A stretch of DNA of 64,000 bases from Adineta steineri (Eukaryota > Rotifera > Eurotatoria > Adinetida > Adinetidae). Made by a program: the position numbers and the translations under genes. Below the pieces are notes generated by a model. The model did no database searches, had not been told where the DNA came from, and worked only from the letters and a program-made list of their open reading frames with translations. Where the stretch lies: positions 149,955 through 213,954 of the forward strand of contig CAJNOI010000074.1 of the NCBI GenBank assembly GCA_905250115.1, read 5' to 3'. Positions 23,801-42,890 of the stretch are shown piece after piece. Every line of letters begins with the position of its first letter. The stretch's first letter is position 1.

Positions 23801-25079
23801 ATTTATCATCATGTATAACAATAATAGCAAATCATAAAGATGATTTAGCACGAACTGATATTCGTTATCGACAATTAAATGATAATCGTCAATTACTTCG
23901 AAGTCAAATTGAGCTTGTACAAAAAGAAAAAGATCTTATTGAACTTGAAGAACAAACTCATGGATTAAAGTAAATTTATTATTCTTTGTTTTTGTTTTTA
24001 TTAGAATTAATCTTTTATTACAGATTAGATTCACTTACACGTGAAGAAAAACAATTACGTTCAACACAAGAACTATTATTTAAAGAAAAACATACTGCAT
24101 CAGCACGTTTAGCAACATTAGATCAACAATTAATTGAATTAGAACAAGAACTTGAACAAGAACATTTAAAAAATGCACATGAACGTTATTTACAACATTT
24201 TGTTCAACAAACTGTTGAAGAAATTGCATCACAAGATCTTGAACGTTTCTATAAAGTTTTAGATCAAACAATGATGACATATCATACACAAAAAATGAAT
24301 CAATTAAATAAAATTATTCGTGATCTTTGGAGAACAACGTATCGTGGTTCAGATATTGATGCAATTGAAATTCGTTCAGATGCTGATGAAGAAAATGCAT
24401 CGAAAACTCGTCGAACATATAATTATCGTGTTGTTATGCTTAAATCTGGTTCTGTTATGGATATGAGAAATCGGTGTAGTGCTGGTCAAAAAGTTCTTGC
24501 TTCACTTATTATTCGACTTGCATTAGCTGAAGCATTTTGTCTTAATTGTGGTATTTTAGCTTTAGATGAACCAACTACTAATCTGGATTTTGAAAATATC
24601 GATGGATTAGCTCAAGCATTAATTGAGTAGGTTACTATTTATTACCTAGGACATTTTGTGATGATTAGAATACTAAATCCTTTTAATTTAACCTTTATGA
24701 CTTGGATTGTGTTATTTATCATGATTCTGACATTTGACTCATCCCTAAAATTGTATAATCGGTATGAAAAAAGAGAACTATAATTATGGAAAAAAAAGAA
24801 ATATTTAATTCGTTAGAGAATATATTTATTAATATTTTAGAATTGTTAAAAATCGAGCAAGTTTAAAAAATTTTCAATTAATTATTATTACACATGATGA
24901 AGATTTCGTTGATTCACTTGGTAAATCAGCATATGCAGATAAATGCTATCGTGTTTCGAAAACAAACAAGTATATTATATAATTAACTGATTATTTTTAA
25001 TTATATATTTTATGTTTTTTTTTGTAGTGGTTTATCGAAAATTGATGTCTGCAATATTGCATCCTTTGGTGCTCATTGA
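17876..25079 (+). CDS. RAD50: DNA repair protein RAD50
   Basis: Seventeen exons totalling 3960 nt (1319 aa, human 1312): 17876-18193, 18247-18425, 18480-18585, 18645-18713, 18766-18855, 19066-19126, 19180-19334, 20161-20828, 20878-21273, 21333-21766, 22811-23115, 23175-23255, 23307-23365, 23715-23969, 24024-24626, 24841-24969 and 25028-25079. Walker A is [10 protein letters not shown], followed by [14 protein letters not shown] (Q-loop region). Long coiled coils flank the zinc-hook CPLC (exon 10, with the Cys-Cys start). Then come the ABC signature [12 protein letters not shown], Walker [13 protein letters not shown] and the H-loop ITHDEDF. RAD50 is the ATPase of the MRN complex, which tethers and processes DNA double-strand breaks. 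Introns 7 (826 bp) and 10 (1044 bp) are oversized; the latter holds MITEs. Confidence 0.97.
21781..22164. mobile_element. MITE-like element in RAD50 intron 10, host of a nested element
   Basis: Ends in an inverted pair: GCTCCAAATTTG at 21781 and CAAATTTGGAGC at 22153-22164. Similarity extends about 36 bp inward (AGTTTATGA and an AAGTTTT tract on both arms). It is interrupted by a second element at 21867-22044. A target duplication was not clear. No ORF. Confidence 0.6.
21867..22044. mobile_element. Nested hAT-like MITE (178 bp)
   Basis: Begins CAGTGTTTTATCTAGA and ends TCTAGATACATCACTG, inverted repeats differing at 2 of 16 positions. CAGTG ends are typical of hAT elements. Flanking 8-mers ATCATGAG and ATCACCAG agree at 6 of 8, compatible with an aged 8-bp target duplication. 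The interior has GGGAGGGCG motifs. It is inserted inside the element at 21781-22164. Confidence 0.65.
22373..22532. mobile_element. hAT-type MITE (160 bp) with 8-bp target duplication
   Basis: The termini are CAGTGGTGGATTTAGGA (22373) and TCCTAGATCCGCCACTG (ending 22532), inverted repeats with few mismatches. Flanking 8-mers TTTTACCT and TTTTGCCT match 7 of 8. The CAGTGGCGGAT-type end plus an 8-bp duplication is the hallmark of hAT MITEs. Non-coding, within RAD50 intron 10. Confidence 0.8.
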
Positions 25080-25665
25080 TTATATTCTATTTTAATACTA
25101 TAAATGTATATTTTTGAAATTTAGTCAGGTTCTTTATTGTTATTTTTTTATGATACGAAAAATAAAATAAATCAAGAAATATCTTGTTTTTTCATATGTC
25201 GTTACAAAATATGATAATTTATAGTTATGACGTAATGCTTAATCCATAGCTAAATGAATCTTTTCACAATGAATGGAATTATGAACTTTGCATGAGGTTG
25301 AGAACTTATTGAGTCATTTGTTAAAAATGTATTCGAGCGCCCTCTATCATTCATTTTGATGAATATAAACAATTTACTAATAGTCAATTATGGTAATATT
25401 ACTCACAAAAGATTAATTATTTTGTCGTTTTTGACCTCTCATCACCAACGATTGGAGACATATCTGTACTTATCATTTTCTTCGATTGTTGACAAGACGC
25501 GTGTCTATTATATAGCATTCCACGTGGATATGAATAATAATAGACGCACTTTGTGACTTACATCTAATAGAAAAAGGCGTTACATAAAATTACAAATTAT
25601 TAATACTATATAAATTATCGATTTAGATTTTTCTCTATAGAACAAGTGAGATAAATCGATTATCT
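25080..25665. other. Intergenic 586 bp
   Basis: Holds the RAD50 3' end (AATAAAATAAAT near 25163) and the SERCA 5' flank. Short open frames here look like chance. Confidence 0.5.
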
Positions 25666-29650
<3,985 letters not shown>

Positions 29651-32600
29651 CGTCATATACTACATCATTATCGTCGAAAAACTAAACACGATATAACTCA
29701 TGTGGAATAATTTATTCATTCTTTTTTTTTTTCATATCTCATCTTGAGATAATCATTTTATTAAATAAGAAAATCTGTTTCTTGTATTATGAACGATAAT
29801 GCTTTTTTTCTTTCTTGTACAAAATTCATTTTTTTTTCATATACAACATATGCATTTCTTGGTGATATAGTTTGTCATCAAAAGTGTATTTTTCATCATT
29901 TAGAACAAATATTTAATAACTAGTTGCATTGTATTAATTTAAAGTATTGTCATATGGTACTAATAAATTTCTGCATCTACCTACTTTGTAGTTATATTAT
30001 TTTTTATTACATATTATGGAATTAGATGGGCGACGATATTGTTTATTCATTTTGCTATAGGTTCATCTACATTACATACTGACTTCTAAAAAAAGACAGT
30101 TAATTTTTAACATATTTCAATTGATTTCTCTACTTTACTTATACATCAGTTCTAGTCTCTATAATATTGATTCTTTGAGCAAAACATGCAAGATGTAATT
30201 CAGTTTTATAAAGCCACAGGTATATGAGCAGACATGATCTTTAAAAAAAAGCGTCAAGCACAGTAGACAAGGTTAATAGAGATAAAAATCGTAAAAATGT
30301 GCGCTTTCCCGAATTTTATTTTCGTTAAAATTTCTACACGTTTTTCTCCGTTTTTTTTGAGTTTTGTCTGTCTGAGTAATAGATATTTCTTTATATTAAT
30401 CTTCTTTTATTAGAGAATAAATATGATTCAGAATGGAAATATGAGAGATGAGTATAATAGAATCATACGCATCGACGACATTCACACTCTTCAAGGAGAT
30501 AAAGTCAGTCTTATATTAAGCATGGTATCATACGTTATAGTTTTCCTACTATATCGACATTCGTTGATCTCAAACAATGCAACATAGTTAAAATAAGACT
30601 TTCATTTTAAAAGACTAATTAATACCTGACTTTTCAATCATAATTATCACTCAAAATGTATTCTATCATTATATTTTACAATACAACGGGTAACTATTCA
30701 CGTAGTTTATTACTTAAGTAAGAGAAGTAGAAATTTAAACGATTTCTTTGTATTGCATTAATATATAAATCATATTATTTATGAACGTTTGTTTTGTTAA
30801 TCGTATTAATATCTCTACATTAAATCATCAATTTTTCATTATTAATAATTTACATACTCATTTGTATAGTTCTACATCGTGGATCTATTAACACTATTCC
30901 TTTAGAATACATGAATAAGCATTTTTGTAAATGTAGAATCGAATAGATATTGTTTTGACTTTTATCGTTATAAACTAAGTATTTTTTAATGACTACTTTT
31001 CTTCATGCAAACATAATTACGAAAGATGAGATGATGTATTAGAAATCATAGACTATTATCTAATATTAAAAGTTTATTAATAGAACAATTAGTATTCAAT
31101 AAGACTTTTTTGCTTAGATTTAGTTTCATTTCTTATTTTTAATAATATAATATACATTCATTGTATTATTATTCACTAAAACTAGCAAGATTGTTTTAGA
31201 TTTTTCAGTGTTTCTATAAGATATTTCCTTATATGTCTTGTCCCTCGATCTTGATATTCTCGCATGACTTCTGACTATGTCTATCTTAAACATAGTACAA
31301 TTATAGAGTTATCTTTTTTCTTTCGTATATAATTGATCTAAGCTATACTATTCTCAATATGAAATAATAGAAGTTTATCAGGATAAGAATTACAAAAATA
31401 ATAAACCATTGGTAAGATCGTAGACGTTTGCAACAGACGATTAGATTTCGCTCTATTATTCTATTCGATCAGTATACAAATGTATAATATCGAACGAAGT
31501 GTCATTTTATTATGATGATGATAAATAAGAATATAAATGAATTTATTTAACTAAAAATTACTGTTTTTTTGAAAATATAGAAATAAACAATATCAAAAAT
31601 ACTTCTAAGAAACAATTTTTTTATGTTATCTAACTTAATATAGATTTAATACAATATGTATCAATATTTCGATTAGAACAATTAATTTCAATTATATAAC
31701 AATATTTTAGATTATATATTTTTTTGATTTATTATAGTTAAGTTTTATCCATCATTAGTACACGCTATTAATGATGTTTATATTTCTATAAAACATCAAA
31801 AACAAATAAATAGCATTTGATATAATACGTAGTAGAATGCAGTGATTGCTATCAACTTTGGTATTCATAATCTAAATACTGTTGTCGATCAATTGAGTAA
31901 GATCATAATATGGTAGAGATTCATTTCCTATTGCTATCTATAGATTAATCTTTTCACATTGATTGAACTGTAAGAAAAATGCTCAAAATTATTCATTGTT
32001 TATTTGTGTGCAAAGAAATGCATCATTTGAGAATAAACTGATAAAAATTCTCATTATAGGTCAAATGAGTAGATGCAAATTGCCAAAAAAATGCACTGAA
32101 ACACCTGCTTACGGGGATATATACAATTGTCACAAGCTGATCTAATAATCTTATGATGCTAATGATAAATAGTGCTGTGTATTTACTGCTTTGAATATTG
32201 TTGTTTTTTCTGGTGCAGCTGATTGCATGATTTTGTTTCTGGTATTCATCATAATGAGACAACACTAGCATGAGTTTTTGTCTAAACAATCGATGATCTC
32301 GTCTCCTTTTATTTATGACTACCAACGTCATCAACATAGCGGATATGGACACCTTTTTCTTTCCGTTCTGTAATTTGTCCATTTTCTCTATTGCTTCTGC
32401 GTTTTCTTTCTTTTTTTTCTGGCTCGCTAGATATTCGCATTTTCTACATATGTTCTTTTCTAGCCGCTATTATAGTAGGAGTATAAAGAGACATCAACTT
32501 CTATTTTTCTGTGTAGTGCAATACTTCTTCTGATGGATCAAAGACGTGTACGATCTTCATCGATCTCTAATGTGAGTAAATTTTTCAACACATAAAAGAA

Positions 32601-34367
32601 AAGAGAACAACAGTAGGATGTGTGATGATGAAATTCGATCGATCGTCATCATCATCATCATCGTTGCTAAAGTCCAAAAGTGACGGATGATAATAATCAA
32701 TATAGAAAGAAACGGAAAGAACATGTCTTACTGTTAGTGTCATTTATGCTTTACCTTTTGTAGAGGGCAATATGACAGTCTGATAAATATCAATCTCTCG
32801 CGTTCTTCTTTTTCTTCTTTTTTGAAAGCTATTATCTTCTACGTCATGATGTAAAATGATATTTTACGATTCTTAGGAATAACTATTGTTAGTTTTTATT
32901 TAGTATGCATTTAGTTTAGGTATTAGTAGCTTTTGTGTATTTTTTTTATTGTATCCATGGATTGTTTTTCTAGGTCTGTTTATTCGTCTGTTGATTTTTA
33001 ACGACAAGAAATGTATTTAGTGGTTAACAGTAGTAGCGAAATGGCCATGTAGAATTAATACGATGGAAAAAATAAGAACAAAAAATACATCATGCATTGT
33101 CTCTCATCATCAGCAATCGCTGTTTTCTTTCGCATATAATTCTCAACGTAATTATTCGTCTGAGTTGTCCTCTTATTTCCTGCTACTATACTAACTTAAG
33201 ATAGGCAAGCAATATTAGAGATAAACCATGACGGCAATGCATGCGAGAACAACAAATCGCTTTTGCTTAGTAAGAAGATTATGGTAGCGAAAGAAAAATG
33301 TCGATATGATAAAGAGAGATGTTTAACAACATATGTTGAGAAAAGGAGAGAATGAGACAGGGACACAGAAACAGAAATATAGAAGACAATATACAACAAG
33401 GTCTTAATATGAAAATCCTCAAAACTCTTATATCATTTATACTATAGAAATATGAATATTTGCGTTTAGTCTTTTCTCAAGATTATATATCTTAAAATTT
33501 AATATATATATTTGACAAATTGAAGTTATTATTCTACATTTAATTAGATAGTTTCTCTCATTTCGATCGTAAGTAGTTGACAAGTCTATTTAGTTTGCTC
33601 CTTGTTTTAGTTTTTGTCGATTGACAGAACCATATATGTCAGTCGATTATGTAGGATAGTCAGTGTAGAGTTGATGGATGATATACACAAACATATATGG
33701 ATATGTCATTTCTTTAACGAAAAACAAGGTCGTTCTGATTTTTATTACCAAACCGTTTGTATAAAGAGCAAGTCTTATTCTTAAGTTAGCGATACTCGAA
33801 AACAACAACAACATCAATAGAAACACAGCTATTTCTCTCCTCCCCATACTATTATCATCGTTGCATTTTCCTAGTCCGCTGCTGACGTAAATCTATTTTT
33901 CTTATTACTCGTCGATATCAGCAAGATAATATTCAACGGATGTGTCTACTGTACGATGCAGAACAGATAGGAAAAAGGAAAAAAAGGAAAAGGTACACGA
34001 GGATAGGCGAGAGATATTGCTCTATTATCAGAAGATACATATAGCGACAGAGAAAGAAAAGAGATATAAGGAAAAAAGAAAGAAGCTACCACCAAGTCAA
34101 AATGTGGTTGTAGCTCTGTTAATAGGAAAAAAAGCACCAAACAGAAGAAAAAGAAGAAGAAGAAGAAGAATCTTTTTCTCTTTTTCATTAGTTGGTTTTG
34201 CGGTATATGTTGTTGTACAAATGTATACTGAATGCTAGATCATTTATATTCGTATTTTCTCCTTCTTTTTCTTCTTTGCGATACGACAACAACAAATACA
34301 ATATGTCGTTGTTGTCTCATCTCTTTTATGTATAGAAGCTGTTGTTTCCTTTTTTTTCAGCGTAATA
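29651..34367. other. 4.7-kb gene-poor stretch up to an assembly gap
   Basis: AT-rich, with no recognisable protein. Small open frames are low-complexity or chance. One candidate lone first exon sits at 32532-32570 (ATG plus 13 codons, then GTGAGT), with TATAAA about 50 bp upstream at 32482. A purine tract with GAA repeats lies at 34143-34172. Otherwise nothing could be assigned. Confidence 0.5.
32532..32570 (+). CDS. Candidate isolated 5' coding exon
   Basis: ATG followed by 12 more codons (MDQRRVRSSSISN) ends at a consensus donor GTGAGT, and TATAAAGAG lies about 50 bp upstream. It could be the start of a gene whose other exons fall in the N gap or were missed. No homology recognised. Confidence 0.2.
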   Translation, partial: DGSKTCTIFIDL

Positions 34368-34467
34368 NNNNNNNNNNNNNNNNNNNNNNNNNNNNNNNNN
34401 NNNNNNNNNNNNNNNNNNNNNNNNNNNNNNNNNNNNNNNNNNNNNNNNNNNNNNNNNNNNNNNNNNN
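34368..34467. other. Assembly gap of 100 N
   Basis: Exactly 100 Ns, the usual placeholder for a gap of unknown size. The sequence right of it starts mid-exon in a SERCA gene, so true sequence is missing here. Confidence 0.98.
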
Positions 34468-35124
<657 letters not shown>

Positions 35125-35976
35125 AAGAAGATTTTGTTTTTTCAAATATACTCAATTTTTTTTTAAGAAAATATCGTCCGACGGTGATCCTTTCATTTTC
35201 TTTATTTCTTATGATATATATCACGCGTTTATAAAGGCAAATGTGTAAAAGAATAGACCATCTTTTTCATTATCATTAAATACTTATCCCCCACTCTCTT
35301 GTCATAGATTTTAGAAAACATTTTTTGAAATACCAATTTTTGTCTTTTCTTCAATATATTTGTCTAATGTGTTAAATTATAAGTTTTTTAGTAGAGTTGA
35401 TTTTTATGAGAATTTCATTTTGTCTTTTCAATTCTAATGATATGACCCTCAAGAATGTATTTATCATTCTTTTTTTTCCTGTATAATTTTTTTACACGGT
35501 TTTGTCCTGGTTGTTTTGTCTGACACTCATAAACATATCTGTTGTTTCAATGCCGGCGACAGTCCTGTTGTCCTTCTTTTCTTTTTCTTTCTTTTTTTTT
35601 GGAATATAAACATACATATACACCATTTATATGTTCAATATTTATCTTGATTTTTGTTATAAACGAACAAAATGTAAGGAGTCAGTTGTGGTTCAACGAT
35701 GATGTTAGGCGAGTGAAGATGGTTTATATCGATTGTCCAATGTAATAGAGAAAGAGAACGAAAAGATGAATAACCTATATGTGGGTTGAGAGAACAGAAA
35801 AAGAAAAAGAAAAAAAAGAAAATTTTATGACTGATTCATGTTATGTGCTATTTGCGTAGGTGACGAAGAATGTGATGAATTTTCACTGTGCTTTTTTTGT
35901 AGATAAATATTACTTTTTATCTACTATACATTCAGTTTATTTCGTGTGAAAACTTTTTTTGTTGATATTATTCTCA
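35125..35976. other. Intergenic 852 bp
   Basis: AT-rich 3' flank of the second SERCA copy and 5' flank of the myosin light chain. T-rich tracts only; nothing recognised. Confidence 0.5.
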
Positions 35977-36538
35977 ATGGCATCACGGGCTAAAGCAAAA
36001 CCACCAAAGAAGCGCCAACAGCGCGCAACTTCAAATATATTTGCGATGTTTGATCAATCACAAATTCAAGAATATAAAGAAGCTTTTAATATAATTGATC
36101 ATGATCGAGTTTGTTTTCTATTTATTTCATTGATATAATTCTTTATTTTTACTTTATTAGGATGGTTTTATTAGTGGTGATGATCTTAAAGATATGTTTG
36201 CTTCATTAGGTAAAGTTGTAACTGATGCCGAAGTTGATGGTATGATTCGTGAAGCACCAGGTGACATTAATTTTACTATGTTTTTAACATTATTTGGAGA
36301 AAAATTAACTGGTACTGATCCTGAAGATGTAATTAAAAATGCATTTATGTCATTAGATGATGATGGTTCAGGTAAAATCTCAGAAGAACGTTTACGTGAA
36401 TTATTAATGACCATTGGTGATCGATATAATGAAGAAGAAGTCGATGAATTATTTAAAGAAGCACCAATTAAAGAAGGTTTATTCGATTATCCGGAATTTG
36501 TTAAAATTCTTAAATATGGCCGAAAAGATCAAGATTAA
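35977..36538 (+). CDS. MYL9: Myosin regulatory light chain
   Basis: Two exons (35977-36108 and 36161-36538; 52-bp intron) give 169 aa, normal for the family. The N-terminus has the kinase target [15 protein letters not shown], with the Thr-Ser pair phosphorylated by MLCK/ROCK. EF-hand 1 reads [14 protein letters not shown], interrupted by the intron exactly inside the loop. EF-hand 3 reads [12 protein letters not shown]. Degenerate hands 2 and 4 follow, ending in [18 protein letters not shown]. It regulates smooth/non-muscle myosin II. The subtype symbol is by similarity only. Confidence 0.93.
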
Positions 36539-37476
36539 ACGTTCAATTGATTTCTTTTTTTAATATTCAGATCTTCTAAAACATCCAATATGATCATAAA
36601 GATGAATTTTTTTTATATATGTATCTTATTTCCATATTAAACATTCGATAATCTCTTATTTCTTCCATGCATTATATATATATATCTACTTAAAAAGTTG
36701 ATCATCGTTATTTCTTTTACGATCAATAAAATAAATTGGAAGATAAAATCATTGAACTAATGTTTTTTCTCTTATAACTAATCATAGCTACTAATTGATT
36801 CCATCAATTTGATATTAGAAGAACTATATACATTAAGATATATATATTTCTTCGAGATCTTGTATTAGAACAATTCTATTAATTAATTCAATCCAGTAAT
36901 GTTTATTATTCATTTCTGAGCGTACTTAGTTTGATGTAGGGAGTACCTTGAGGTAAGAAAGATGTCTGTATGTATGACAGAGATATTAATACACTTTAGA
37001 TATATTCAATAATTTATTATTTGTTTACAATACGAATAATCTCTTATGCAATTTAATATTAGGATAATTTGATGGAAGTGTTTTTGTTTTAGATTTCATT
37101 AGTCATTCCCTAAATAATATAGCGTGAAGAAATTATATAAAAAAAAACATTCGATCTTATCTTCTTCAAATTCATCGTTTGTCGATAACCTTTATATAAG
37201 TTCAAACTCATATTATACAGCATGCAAGATTCTTTTAAAAATAAGTTCATTGGGTACGTTTAATCGAAGAATGATATGTCGAGACATTTTTATTTTTTCT
37301 TTCTTATGAATAATTGTTAAATTGCTTGTATCCGAACGTCATCTTTTTCTTGCACAAGGATTGGGTAATTGTTAATGATCCAATAGAAAAGAATAATCAT
37401 TCTTTCGTAATTCTTTGTTCATAAAAAGTTAGAAAATTTTCTTTCTTATCTTTCATAATTTCTTCAGAGAAAAGAA
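36539..37476. other. Intergenic 938 bp
   Basis: AT-rich, with short TA runs near 36675 and a small chance frame at 37124-37309. No gene or repeat recognised. Confidence 0.5.
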
Positions 37477-38701
37477 ATGTCTTATCCATTTTTGGAAACA
37501 CTTTTTCATACATATCGATCACAAATTGAAAATAAAGATGATGCACTTATTATCTTTACTCATTGGTGTTTAATTTCACATGGTTTTCAACGATTAGATG
37601 GCAATCAAGTATTTTCAATTTTTTAAATCTATTTTTCTTATTTGTATATTCATCTTTGTCTATCATAGAAAACTGAATTATTACCAAATGATTGGACACA
37701 AAGACCGGATAATTCCATTACAATGGAATATACAAAAAATGATATTGGTTATAATTTAAAATTATTTGATGTTGAAGGTGTTTTCTTTGCACATTTATTC
37801 GTAAGATAATAATGAATAATTCTTTTTTTCTAATGTCTTGTATTATTTTCTAGCGTAATAAACAAGGTCGTCATGTTGAAATTAATTTTAGTGTCAATGA
37901 TCATGTACATGAAAATTATAAAGAATTCCAATCGTATGATAATAATAATACTATATAAGGTTTTTGATAATCTGTTTTTTTCTTTTGTATTATTAGTGCT
38001 TATAAAAATTTAAATGATTTAAAAAAAGAATTTCATGAAAAAATTGAATCATTAATCAATGGTGGTTCGGATTCAAATGTTACAAATGATAGTTCATCAT
38101 CTGGTAATACTCGAACAGGAACATCAACTAATCAACAACAGCCAAGTAGTGGTCGACGACAGATACCCGATGATCCACTTATTGATCCTTTAGCTGCTGG
38201 TCGACGACCACATCCATATGCCGGTGGTTGGTAAGTTTTACACAAACAACAAATTAAACAATAGACGTATATATTTGATAATTATAGGGGACCAATGCCT
38301 GGAGGTTATGGTCCAGGTGCTGGTGCTTATGGTAGTTCAGATCTGGATCCATTTGGACGTAATACACGAGGAGGAGGTTTGTCTAATGCATTGTTTTTTT
38401 CTTCAAAAATAATCGATTTTAGTTTAGGTATGAATATGGATCCATCAATGTTTCAACCATCAATGAGGTAAGAATATTTTATCGAATGAGTGTGTCGATT
38501 AAATTTGAATATTTTAGACCACCTATGGCTCGATTTCAACCACCAGGTCCTCAACGAGGTCCATTTGGTGTTGAGTAAGTTTTTTTTTGTTCTACATAGA
38601 TTTGCTTATTTTGTTGTTTATTCTAATTTAGTCCATTCCATGAACCAAATCCTGATCATATACCAATGCCTGGTCCTCATCTAGATGATATGTACAATTA
38701 A
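37477..38701 (+). CDS. PSMF1: Proteasome inhibitor PI31 subunit
   Basis: About eight exons. The N-terminal FP domain is readable (MSYPFLETLFHTYRSQIENK, DALIIFTHWCLISHGFQRL, YTKNDIGYNLKLFDVEGVF, HVEINFSVNDHV). A Ser/Asn/Gln-rich linker follows, then the proline/glycine-rich region with DDPLIDPLAAGRRPHPYAGG, DLDPFGRNTRGGG and RPPMARFQPPGPQRGPFGV. It ends PNPDHIPMPGPHLDDMYN, very close to the PI31 signature ending PDHLPPPGYDDMY. Family knowledge: PI31 binds the 20S proteasome, and also serves as an adaptor moving proteasomes with dynein. Start ATG at 37477. Confidence 0.9.
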
Positions 38702-39088
38702 GTTTATATTGTTTTTATTTTTAACATGCTTGTTCTATTGTTTTCATAATAAAAGAAGCTTAGATAGCCGAGAAAAGTATATACATATATACAATCATTT
38801 AAAAAAAATGATTTTAGATTAAAAATAAAACGTCAAAAGATTTAGATCCAACTGGCGGAATATTTAGTGGTAAGTTTATAGATGAAGGTAAACATATATA
38901 AAAGAATCGACAGATACAATGATGGGACAAATTAAAGAAGCGAATAAACTAAAGTTTGTATTTAATTTTTCGATCGTATGATATTTTTAGTCCTAATCGT
39001 GATGATGCACCGAAAATAGATTTTCAAAGCGAATCATTTCCAAGTCAAACACCTATATTTTCGTTTTTATTTTTAGATATAATATTCT
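38702..39088. other. Intergenic with possible exon remnants
   Basis: Two exon-like pieces on the plus strand: 38834-38873, KDLDPTGGIFSG followed by GTAAGT; and, after a TTTTTAG at about 38991, PNRDDAPKIDFQSESFPSQT. They join plausibly but belong to no gene I recognise, so they may be remnants or an unlisted small gene. A TTTTTAG at 39070-39076 precedes the next ATG. Confidence 0.3.
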
Positions 39089-40604
39089 ATGGCATCGAAT
39101 GCTAAAATTCGTGTAACAGTTACACTTCAACCATCAGGAAAATCAAGTGTTCTCATTGTTCAAACATTGGATGATCTTCTTCGTCAATGTTCATCAAAAC
39201 TTCGTGTTAAAGCACGTCGTATTTTCTTAGCGTCAACAGGAGAAGAATTATTAACAGATTTATCTAAAGTTTCAAATGATATGAAATTAATTGTTACATG
39301 TGGTGATACATATACTGTCACTAATCCACCTTCGACAACACAAACAAATTCAATAATTGATTCATCTAAAGTTTCTGTACAAGTTATTGCAAATCGAACA
39401 TTAGTTGAACAAGAAGCTATTGATCAATTGAAAAATGTTGCTCGAATTTATCCTCATGTGAAACATATTTGGGGTAAAGATTAGAATAATAATTTTATAA
39501 ATATATTGCTATACTAACAAATTTATAGGCATGCCTGACTTACATGTTGGTCAAGCTACACCTATTGGTTGTGTAGTTGCTACTGAACCATCTGTTGTTT
39601 ATCCTGAATTAATTGGTTCTGATATTGGTTGTGGTATGAGTTTTGTTCGAACATCATTACGTCTTGTATATGAAGATGATGATCGAAAATTAAGTAAATG
39701 GACAAAACAATTACAAGGTCTTGATGATTATTTACCAAAAGAAAGAATAGATGAATTTCTTCAATCTGATCTTCAATGGCCTACAACAGTTAATAAAGTT
39801 AATATTGATCATAGCGAGAATGAACAATTAGGAACAATTGGTGCCGGTAATCATTTTGTTGAATTACAACGAATTGAAGAATTATATGATGATAAAGAAG
39901 AAGATCTATCGAAAGATTATCTTTATCTACTCGTTCATTCTGGTAGTCGTAGTTTAGGTGAAAGAATTTTACGAGAATTTTGTAAGGGAAAAGGTGAACT
40001 ACGTGGACTTGAAAAAGGTACAGATGATTATGATATTTATATGAGTAAACATGATGAAGCATGTGCATGGGCTAAACGAAATCGAGCTCTTATTGCTCAA
40101 CGTTTTCTTACTTGTCTTGGTCAAATGACAACTTCAGCACAATGTCTTGTTGATATTTGGCATAATAATGTTGTATTAAAAGATTTATCATCCGATAATA
40201 GCCAAGTGCATCTTCATCGTAAAGGTGCCGCACCATCTGATACAGGTCGTGTTGTTATACCAGGTAGTCGTGGTACACATTCCTATCTTGTCGAACCCAT
40301 TGATCAAAATCAAGAATCATCAGGCTACTCATTAGCACATGGGGCTGGTCGTGCAATGTCACGTTCTAAAGCACATCAACGTTTTAGTGGAAAATATCCA
40401 GATTCAGATCGATTAAGAATAACTGAAACATTAGATTCACATGTTGTATGTGATGATAAACAATTACTCTATGAAGAACATCCAGAAGCATATAAAACAA
40501 TTGATGCTGTTATTGATGATCTTGTTGAAGCGAAATTAATACGCGTTATTGCAAAAATGAGACCTCTAATTACATATAAAACAAGATTAACACATAAAGA
40601 ATAA
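39089..40604 (+). CDS. RtcB-family RNA ligase (RtcB2/RF-H-coupled type) with N-terminal extra domain
   Basis: Two exons (39089-39473 and 39529-40604; 55-bp intron) give 486 aa. Residues 1-75 look like a beta-grasp domain (VTVTLQPSGKSSVLIVQTLD, LLTDLSKVSNDMKLIVTCGD), similar in style to doublecortin/KHA domains. The rest is an RtcB ligase: GMPDLHVGQATPIG, metal-binding DIGCGM, GTIGAGNHFVEL, LLVHSGSRSLGERI, HLHRKGAAPSDTG and SLAHGAGRAMSR, whose His is the guanylylation site. All metal and GMP-linking residues known from bacterial and archaeal RtcB are present. It is not the usual animal tRNA-splicing RTCB (about 505 aa, different spacing). It resembles the shorter release-factor-H-coupled bacterial branch. 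RtcB joins 3'-phosphate and 5'-OH RNA ends. Its stop lies 66 bp before the RBBP4 start. Confidence 0.85.
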
Positions 40605-40670
40605 TTTTAATAAAAAATATAATATTTTATTTTTTTCTAGATATAAAATTTTTGTGTCAGATATATTACA
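40605..40670 (+). promoter_or_regulatory. RBBP4: 66-bp spacer with splice-acceptor-like motifs before RBBP4
   Basis: Contains TTTTTTTCTAG and then TTTTTGTGTCAG just before the RBBP4 ATG. That is too short for an ordinary promoter plus 3' UTR, so a trans-splice acceptor in a two-gene transcript is plausible (inference). Confidence 0.4.

Positions 40671-42890
<2,220 letters not shown>

Noticed and set aside
32023..32382. 119-codon minus frame in the gene-poor region
   Set aside because: Overlaps other chance frames, no motif, and composition like the surrounding AT-rich DNA.
33942..34238. Lys/Arg/Glu-rich 98-codon frame
   Set aside because: Result of a purine-rich simple repeat (GAA units); its complement is equally open.
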